From an uncultured Paracoccaceae bacterium (GTDB lineage: Bacteria > Pseudomonadota > Alphaproteobacteria > Rhodobacterales > Rhodobacteraceae): DNA of 64,000 bases. This document shows positions 59,163-64,000 of the stretch, one piece after another. A model generated the notes under the pieces. That model was not told the DNA's origin. It searched no databases and saw only the letters and a program-made list of their open reading frames with translations. The position numbers and the translations under genes are program-made. The stretch covers positions 108,485-172,484 of the forward strand of contig CANMQJ010000010.1 in the NCBI GenBank assembly GCA_947500005.1, given 5' to 3'. Position 1 is the stretch's first letter; each line of letters opens with the position of its first letter.

Positions 59163-59702
59163 ATGACTCGCGTTTTCTCTCTCTTGTTGATGTGTGCGCT
59201 TGCTTTGGCGGCTTGCACGCCCGCACCTTCCGATACGCGCCTTGCGGCAGACGGGAAGCCGGCCCCGAAGGTGTACCGGATTCGTGGCGATGCCGAGAAG
59301 ATCCAGTTCCGGATGCTCGATTCGGTCAACGCACTGCGGCAGGCGGCTGGCCTGCGGCCGGTACAGCTCAATGCTCAGTTGAACGCGGCCGCGGCGACAC
59401 ATGCCCGGGACATGTCGGTTCAGAACAGGCCCTGGCACTTCGGGTCGGATGGATCTTCGCCGCTCGATCGCGCCGCGCGAGTGGGCTATGGTGGCCGCTT
59501 CCTGGGAGAGGCAATCTCGGAAACCTACGAAACAGAGCTTGAGACTCTGGCGGCCTGGATGGAAGAGCAAGGCCCCCGTTCGGTCATCATGGACCCCAAC
59601 GCAACGGACATGGGGTTCTCCTGGTTTCAGGAACCTGGAGGCAAGATCTGGTGGACATTGGAGATGGGAGCCGGTGCGACCGCAGGCGGCATCACCACCT
59701 GA
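59163..59702 (+). CDS. CAP-domain (SCP/PR1-like) lipoprotein
   Basis: A 179-residue protein with signal peptide and lipobox LALAAC (Cys at about 18), then a CAP domain (LDSVNALRQAAGLRPV, AATHARDMSVQNRPWHFG, FLGEAISETYE and MGFSWFQEPGGKIWWTLEM). Family members bind lipids or act at the cell surface; function in this clade is unknown. ATG at 59163. Confidence 0.88.
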   Translation: MTRVFSLLLMCALALAACTPAPSDTRLAADGKPAPKVYRIRGDAEKIQFRMLDSVNALRQAAGLRPVQLNAQLNAAAATHARDMSVQNRPWHFGSDGSSPLDRAARVGYGGRFLGEAISETYETELETLAAWMEEQGPRSVIMDPNATDMGFSWFQEPGGKIWWTLEMGAGATAGGITT

Positions 59703-59720
59703 TGCCGGACAGGCCGCGCC

Positions 59721-60185
59721 TCAGGCGGCCTGAACAGACCTGTCCTCGGTCAGGATCGCATAAAGCTTTACGGGATCGGGGTTCGCTCTAAGCTTGGCGC
59801 AGATCGTCGATTCCTTGAGGGTGCGCGAAACGAGGGCCAAGGCCTTGAGGTGTTCCACGCCGGCTTCCTCGGGTGCGAACAGGGCAAACGCCAGATCGAC
59901 AGGCTGCCGATCAACCGACCCGAATTCGATCGGTTTCTCCAGCAGGACGAAGACGCCCTTGACGACATCGAGCCCCGAAAGATGTGCATGCGGAAGCGCG
60001 ACCCCATGACCGACACCCGTCGGGCCAAGGCTTTCGCGTTCGAGCAGCGCATCGACAATGGTCTGGGGGTTGAGACTCACCACACTCGAGGCGATTTCCC
60101 CGATTTCCTGGAATAGCCGCTTCTTGCTTGAGGCGGCAGACAACACACGCACCGCCTCAGGCTTGAGGATACTCGAGAGCTGCAT
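59721..60185 (-). CDS. ptsN: nitrogen PTS enzyme IIA (EIIANtr)
   Basis: Regulatory phosphotransferase protein of 154 residues; phosphorylated His in GVALPHAHLSG. It links nitrogen/carbon and potassium status to cell regulation. ATG at 60185. Follows hpf in the usual order hpf-ptsN. Confidence 0.93.
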   Translation of the reverse strand: MQLSSILKPEAVRVLSAASSKKRLFQEIGEIASSVVSLNPQTIVDALLERESLGPTGVGHGVALPHAHLSGLDVVKGVFVLLEKPIEFGSVDRQPVDLAFALFAPEEAGVEHLKALALVSRTLKESTICAKLRANPDPVKLYAILTEDRSVQAA

Positions 60186-60247
60186 TGGTAACTTGCTCCG
60201 GGTTGCGGCCCCCTTTTGTCAGGGGGCGCGCGCTCAGGTTTCGCCTC

Positions 60248-60811
60248 TTACGGGTCGATCCATCCGATGTTTCCGTCTTCGCGACGGTACACGACGTTCA
60301 ATCCGTCCTTGCTTTCGTTTCGGAACACCAGAACCGGGGCGCCGGCAAGTTCCATCTGCATTACGGCCTCTCCGACGGACAACGATGGAATCTTCGTCTC
60401 CATTTCTGCAACAATGATGGGTTGCAGCGTATCCGGCTCGGCAGCGGTGTCCGATTCTTCCGAGGCGAGGATATAGGACGCGGCTCCCAGAAGTTCAACC
60501 GGCTGAATACGGTCCTTGTGATGATCCTTGAGCCGCCGCTTGTAGCGGCGCATCTGCTTTTCCATCTTTGCGCAGCAGGCTTCGAAAGCCGCATAGATCT
60601 CAGTGGCATGCGCCTTTGCCTGCGCGGTCAAGCCGGTCGACATGTGCACGGTTGCCTCGCATACATACTCATGCGCAGAACGGGAAAAGACGACAATCGC
60701 GTCGGTCGGGCGTTGGGCGTATTTCTCCACCACTTCTCCCAGTTCGGTCTCCACATGGGTTCGCAGGGCCTCGCCGATGTCGATCTGTTTTCCGCTGATT
60801 TGGTAACGCAT
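60248..60811 (-). CDS. hpf: ribosome hibernation promoting factor, long form
   Basis: 187 residues: N-terminal S30AE domain (QISGKQIDIGEALRTHV, YVCEATVHMSTG) and a C-terminal dimerisation domain typical of long HPF (PVLVFRNESKDGLNVVYRRE). It dimerises 70S ribosomes in stationary phase. ATG at 60811. Confidence 0.94.
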   Translation of the reverse strand: MRYQISGKQIDIGEALRTHVETELGEVVEKYAQRPTDAIVVFSRSAHEYVCEATVHMSTGLTAQAKAHATEIYAAFEACCAKMEKQMRRYKRRLKDHHKDRIQPVELLGAASYILASEESDTAAEPDTLQPIIVAEMETKIPSLSVGEAVMQMELAGAPVLVFRNESKDGLNVVYRREDGNIGWIDP

Positions 60812-61060
60812 GTGATCTCCTTCACGCTTCTCACCCGTCTTGTTCCGTCCTGCACGGAATGACTGTTGTTATCGGGTGGGGGATATTGGCCCGCTCCGTG
60901 GTAGACCTGCATCGTGCCTTCGCAAGAAGGTCGCGTTCAGGGGTGCTTCGAACCGCGGATGTGCCATGAGTCAATTGAGGCAAGAGACGCTGTGGAAGTC
61001 AATCGAAACAGGTTTGTATATACGTTATTTCCATCTTGACCTCGGCAGGTCACGCGATGC
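60812..61060 (-). promoter_or_regulatory. 249-base gap between lptB and hpf
   Basis: In many proteobacteria rpoN occupies this position; here no open frame of that kind is visible. On the minus strand TTGACT ... TCAATT with an 18-base spacer (about 60968-60997) is a possible sigma-70 promoter for hpf. Nothing else is recognised. Confidence 0.4.
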
Positions 61061-61819
61061 TCAGGAGATGCGGAAATTCTCACCCAGATAGACCCGGCGC
61101 ACGTTCTCGTTGTCGACCACTTCCTCGGGCGTGCCGGACATGAGCATGTGGCCGTCATGCAGGATATAGGCGCGATCCACGATCTCGAGCGTCTCGCGGA
61201 CATTGTGATCGGTGATGAGCACTCCGATCCCGCGCTTCTTGAGGTCGGCGACCAGATGGCGGATGTCGCCCACGCTGATCGGATCCACCCCAGCGAATGG
61301 CTCGTCGAGAAGCAGGTACTTGGGGTCGGCGGCAAGACAGCGGGCGATTTCGACCCGGCGCCGCTCACCCCCGGAAAGGGCGAGCGCGGGGGCGCGGCGC
61401 AAATGCTCGATGGAGAAGTCCGACAGCAGCTCCTCCAGTCTTTCCTTGCGCTTATGCGCATGCTTCACCGTCACGTCGAGGACCGAGGAAATGTTGTCCT
61501 CGACGCTCAGGCCGCGAAAGATGGACATCTCCTGGGGGAGGTACCCGATCCCCAGTTGCGCGCGGCGGTACATGGGCAGTGTCGTTGCGTTCTGCCCGTC
61601 GATCGTGACCCGTCCTGCCTCGGGAAAGACCAGGCCGGCCACGGCGTAAAAGGTGGTGGTCTTGCCCGAACCGTTGGGGCCGAGCAGAGCCACGACCTCG
61701 GACCGGTCGAGCGTCATTGACACATCGCGTATCACGGTCTTGCGACGATAGGACTTGCGCAATTTCTCGATCTTGAGACCCGCATCGCCCTCGGTGACGG
61801 TCAGTTTCGGCCTGGCCAT
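61061..61819 (-). CDS. lptB: LPS export ATPase LptB
   Basis: ATPase of the LptBFG extractor at the inner membrane. 252 residues: Walker [17 protein letters not shown], signature [12 protein letters not shown] and Walker [13 protein letters not shown], with [11 protein letters not shown] typical of LptB. ATG at 61819 overlaps the lptA stop by one base (TGATG). Confidence 0.97.
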   Translation of the reverse strand: MARPKLTVTEGDAGLKIEKLRKSYRRKTVIRDVSMTLDRSEVVALLGPNGSGKTTTFYAVAGLVFPEAGRVTIDGQNATTLPMYRRAQLGIGYLPQEMSIFRGLSVEDNISSVLDVTVKHAHKRKERLEELLSDFSIEHLRRAPALALSGGERRRVEIARCLAADPKYLLLDEPFAGVDPISVGDIRHLVADLKKRGIGVLITDHNVRETLEIVDRAYILHDGHMLMSGTPEEVVDNENVRRVYLGENFRIS

Positions 61820-62310
61820 CAATTGCCGTCCGAGTTCAGGATTGTCTTTACCCTGCCAGTCATTTGCGCGGTGCCAGTGGTCAGGTTGACCGTCATCTGG
61901 TTCGCGCTGAGCGCATTCGCCCCCTGCGTCAGAAGTACGTTACCCGACATCACGATAACGCCGTCGTCTATGGTGTAATCGGCCCGATCGGCTTCGGCGG
62001 CGTCGGGGCCGTTTACCAGAACCACGCCACCGGTTGCTTCAAGCCGCTCAATTCCCGATTGGTTGTCGTCGTAGATCACCAGGACACGTTGGGCGGACAG
62101 TCGCATTTCGCCTTGTCCGACCAGAACATTGCCCTTGAACTCCGCCGATCCGTCCTCCTGATTGACGTCAAGCGTGTCGGCAGTCACCTCCACCGGTAGC
62201 GTCGGATCGGCCTTGATGCTGCCGAACGCGACATTCGCGCCCTGCGCCAGGGCCAGTGCGGCGGTCAGAGATAGAGTGAGGCCAAGGGCAAGGGAGCGAA
62301 AATAGATCAC
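61819..62310 (-). CDS. lptA: LPS transport periplasmic protein LptA
   Basis: Periplasmic bridge for LPS. 163 residues with a signal peptide (ALALAQG) and an OstA-type beta-jellyroll body ([28 protein letters not shown]). The GTG start at 62310 follows lptC by three bases. Confidence 0.92.
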   Translation of the reverse strand: MIYFRSLALGLTLSLTAALALAQGANVAFGSIKADPTLPVEVTADTLDVNQEDGSAEFKGNVLVGQGEMRLSAQRVLVIYDDNQSGIERLEATGGVVLVNGPDAAEADRADYTIDDGVIVMSGNVLLTQGANALSANQMTVNLTTGTAQMTGRVKTILNSDGN

Positions 62311-62313
62311 AGG

Positions 62314-62913
62314 TTATCTTTCTGCCGTTTCCGGCTCATATATCAGCTTCACGCCGTTTGTGAAAAGGATATGAACCGGCGCACCTTCGTTTTCCGCCCC
62401 GAATGTCATGGCGCCTGCCGTCAGGCGGCCCATTGGGCCCGTGGCGTTTACCTTCTCGGGCGAAGCGCCTTCGACTTTGCTCAACGAGGTTTCGAGTGTG
62501 TCGGTCCGAACCTCCATACCGTCCGACGTGATCACGCGAACATCTCCTTGAAACGTGGCGATGTTGCTGTCGAGCGCGAAGGAGCCGGTGTCGGAATAGA
62601 CGGTGATCTCGCGGCCGTTAACCAGTTTCATGCGCGCAAACAGCTGTTCGGCGGATGCAGGTGCATCCATCGAACCGGGGCGCGCGATCTCGGCGGTTAC
62701 CATGATTTCCTCGCCGCGCGGCGACGTCCCCGAAAAGAAGGGGCGAGTGATTTGCTGGCCACTCACGCGTTCTGACAGGTCCCGTTCGGCAAAGGGTAGC
62801 GCCGCTTCGGGATCGACGCCCCGGGACAAGAGAAACAGCGTCGAAAGCAGCATCAGCGCGGCCAGTGGCAGTAAAACTTTGAGGAACTGGATCAGGCGAG
62901 AGTAGCCATCCAT
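62314..62913 (-). CDS. lptC: LPS export component LptC
   Basis: Inner-membrane-anchored jellyroll protein that passes LPS to LptA. 199 residues: N-terminal membrane anchor (FLKVLLPLAALMLLSTLFLL) then the OstA-like body. ATG at 62913; the frame upstream to 63117 overlaps rnd and is rejected. 34 bases after rnd. Confidence 0.9.
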   Translation of the reverse strand: MDGYSRLIQFLKVLLPLAALMLLSTLFLLSRGVDPEAALPFAERDLSERVSGQQITRPFFSGTSPRGEEIMVTAEIARPGSMDAPASAEQLFARMKLVNGREITVYSDTGSFALDSNIATFQGDVRVITSDGMEVRTDTLETSLSKVEGASPEKVNATGPMGRLTAGAMTFGAENEGAPVHILFTNGVKLIYEPETAER

Positions 62914-62947
62914 CAGCTTGTGCTTCTTTCTGTTCGGGGCCCTGTGA

Positions 62948-63562
62948 TCATGAATGTGCGAAGATGTCCGTGTCGGGCCAGCCTTCCAGATCCAGGCGGG
63001 CACGCATGGGAAGGAAGGCGAAACAGGCTTGGGCCATCTCGGTTCGACCTTCCCGTGCAAGCCGGGCGTCAAGGGCCGCACGCAACTGGTGAAGATAGAT
63101 GACATCGGACGCGGCATAGTCCAGCTGCGCCTCGCTCAGTGTTTCCGCCCCCCAGTCGCTCATCTGCTGCTGTTTCGAGATATCGACGCCCAGAAGCTCC
63201 TGGCACAGGTTCTTCAGCCCGTGCCGATCCGTGTAGGTGCGGACGAGTCGGCTGGCGATCTTCGTACAATAGACAGGAGCGGCGAGCGCGCCGAAGGTAT
63301 GATAGAGGGCGGCGATGTCGAAGCGACCGAAGTGAAAGAGCTTGAGGACCGCCGGGTTCCGAAGCATCGCGCAGAGATTCGGAGCTTCGGTCTGCCCTTT
63401 TTCGATCTGGACAATATGGGAATGCCCATCGCCTCCGGACATCTGGACGAGACACAACCTGTCACGATGGGGGTTCAGTCCCATCGTTTCGCAATCGATG
63501 GCAACCGCCGGGCCGAGGTCGAGCCCATCCGGAAGATCGTTCTTGTATAGGTGATTTGCCAC
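62948..63562 (-). CDS. rnd: ribonuclease D-type 3'-5' exonuclease, single domain
   Basis: A 204-residue DEDD exonuclease: VAIDCETMGL (DxE), HFGRFD (Asp) and LSEAQLDYAASDVIYL (YxxxD). The HRDC domains of full-length RNase D are absent, as usual for this lineage. Start: GTG at 63562 with AAGGACGG upstream; the longer reading frame to 63931 is low-complexity sequence and not coding. First gene of the lptCAB-hpf-ptsN run. Confidence 0.88.
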   Translation of the reverse strand: MANHLYKNDLPDGLDLGPAVAIDCETMGLNPHRDRLCLVQMSGGDGHSHIVQIEKGQTEAPNLCAMLRNPAVLKLFHFGRFDIAALYHTFGALAAPVYCTKIASRLVRTYTDRHGLKNLCQELLGVDISKQQQMSDWGAETLSEAQLDYAASDVIYLHQLRAALDARLAREGRTEMAQACFAFLPMRARLDLEGWPDTDIFAHS

Positions 63563-63893
63563 GCGCACCGTCCTTGTTCGTAGGTTCGCCTCGGAAATAG
63601 GCTCTTTGCAATGCGAACTCAATCCGGAGGGAGATTCGGGCTGCGTGGCGCGGCTACCGGGGTGTTTGTCTGTCTTTTCGTTCTCGTCTCCTCTCACGTT
63701 CGTTTTGTGAGTCTGTGGGGGAGTCTGTGGATAAGGTGTTTTGGGTTGGGATTCGTGTGTTTGGCGGGGTGGTGGGGTGTGTTGGTGGGTTTGGTTGGGG
63801 GTGTTTTGCTGGGGCTGGGTGTGTTGCAAGGTATTGTTATCTTGTGACTTTTCTATTTTTTCGCGGAAATCGGAACTTTTTTCGATTTTTGGC
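63563..63893. other. noncoding region with G/T-rich tract upstream of an rRNA-type promoter
   Basis: No convincing gene. About 63690-63830 is strongly G/T-rich on the plus strand (runs such as GGGG, GGTGGGG, TGGGTTT and GGGGG), with several G-runs spaced to suit a G-quadruplex. An A/T-rich block (63850-63890: TTTCTATTTTTT, CTTTTTTCG, ATTTTT) immediately precedes the promoter and looks like an UP element. Confidence 0.6.
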
Positions 63894-63922
63894 TTGCGGG
63901 TTCTGTCCGGTGGGCATAGATA
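63894..63922 (+). promoter_or_regulatory. putative rRNA operon promoter
   Basis: -35 TTGCGG (63894-63899), a 17-base spacer, and -10 TAGATA (63917-63922), preceded by an A/T-rich UP-like block and followed by CCCCTCACC; the arrangement is that of rRNA promoters in Rhodobacteraceae. The operon would lie beyond the window end. Confidence 0.7.
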
Positions 63923-63960
63923 GCCCCTCACCGGCGGCGCTGAGGTGCTGCGGACGGATC

Positions 63961-63991
63961 GGAGAGACGGTCGGACGCGCTGGAGAGACGG
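63961..63991 (+). repeat. short direct repeat in the leader after the promoter
   Basis: GGAGAGACGG occurs at 63961-63970 and at 63982-63991. Possibly leader elements of an rRNA transcript. Function not known. Confidence 0.5.
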
Positions 63992-64000
63992 CGGGCATCG

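Noticed and set aside
63611..63847. 78-codon hydrophobic open frame upstream of the rRNA-type promoter
   Set aside because: It follows from the G/T-rich low-complexity sequence (Gly, Val, Leu, Trp and Phe codons). No homology recognised and its end runs into the promoter region.
63563..63931. N-terminal extension of rnd (Pro/Thr/Gln/His-rich)
   Set aside because: Complement of the G/T-rich tract; family members start at VANHLY, and GTG at 63562 has a ribosome-binding site.

Overview
The window looks like a chromosomal segment of a marine Rhodobacteraceae (Roseobacter-group) alphaproteobacterium. The basis is overall sequence character: high GC, dense gene packing with many ATGA/GTGA stop-start overlaps, typical roseobacter gene families (NavSp-like sodium channel, PstS-OmpA fusion, single-domain RNase D, short SBP_bac_5 protein), an alphaproteobacterial sigma-32 promoter, and an rRNA-type promoter. 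No phage, transposon, CRISPR array, tRNA or rRNA gene is visible.

Layout. 1-9.2 kb: end of an HlyC-like acyltransferase gene, a DUF1810 gene and argG, a broken membrane-protein gene, ilvA, a divergent Hpt / response-regulator-phosphatase pair, a Nudix gene, then hslO, a CoA-type Nudix gene and cca. 9.3-15.7 kb: two tandem ABC exporters, an RlmD/TrmA-like RNA methyltransferase, a voltage-gated Na+ channel and an L,D-transpeptidase-like lipoprotein. 15.7-25.7 kb: a polysaccharide region with (minus strand) cysQ, kdsB, galE, two GT2 glycosyltransferases, a GT14-DUF5928 protein and a double sulfotransferase, and (plus strand) a KpsM-like export permease and an SH3 protein; alkB closes the block. 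25.7-29.1 kb: dnaK-dnaJ behind a heat-shock promoter. 29.2-36.7 kb: a ten-gene thiamine operon behind a TPP riboswitch (thiD, thiO, thiS, thiG, thiE, thiF, thiY, tenA, thiZ, thiX). 36.7-45.5 kb: radC, a PstS-OmpA fusion, an unknown secreted or anchored protein, secA, a parvulin, argJ and mutT. 45.6-51 kb: the transcription/translation operon rimP-nusA-ylxR-infB. 51-57 kb: a short peptide-binding protein, proline iminopeptidase, ubiG, marR, a nitrilase, glutaredoxin, comF, a BioC-like protein and hemH. 58-63.6 kb: a small membrane protein, a Tat-type L,D-transpeptidase, a CAP lipoprotein, and the envelope cluster rnd-lptC-lptA-lptB-hpf-ptsN. The last 440 bases are noncoding and end in what looks like an rRNA promoter firing out of the window.

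How the parts work together. The polysaccharide region combines sugar supply (galE, kdsB), transferases, sulfotransferase domains, a PAP phosphatase (cysQ) and an export permease, which suggests a sulfated or otherwise decorated surface glycan. The thi operon couples thiazole synthesis with salvage of a pyrimidine precursor. The lpt cluster carries LPS to the surface. The most unusual regulatory signals are a perfect intrinsic-terminator hairpin inside the signal-peptide codons of the PstS-OmpA gene, a terminator directly in front of rimP, and a strongly G/T-rich tract upstream of the rRNA-type promoter. All assignments come from reading the sequence; no database search was run.
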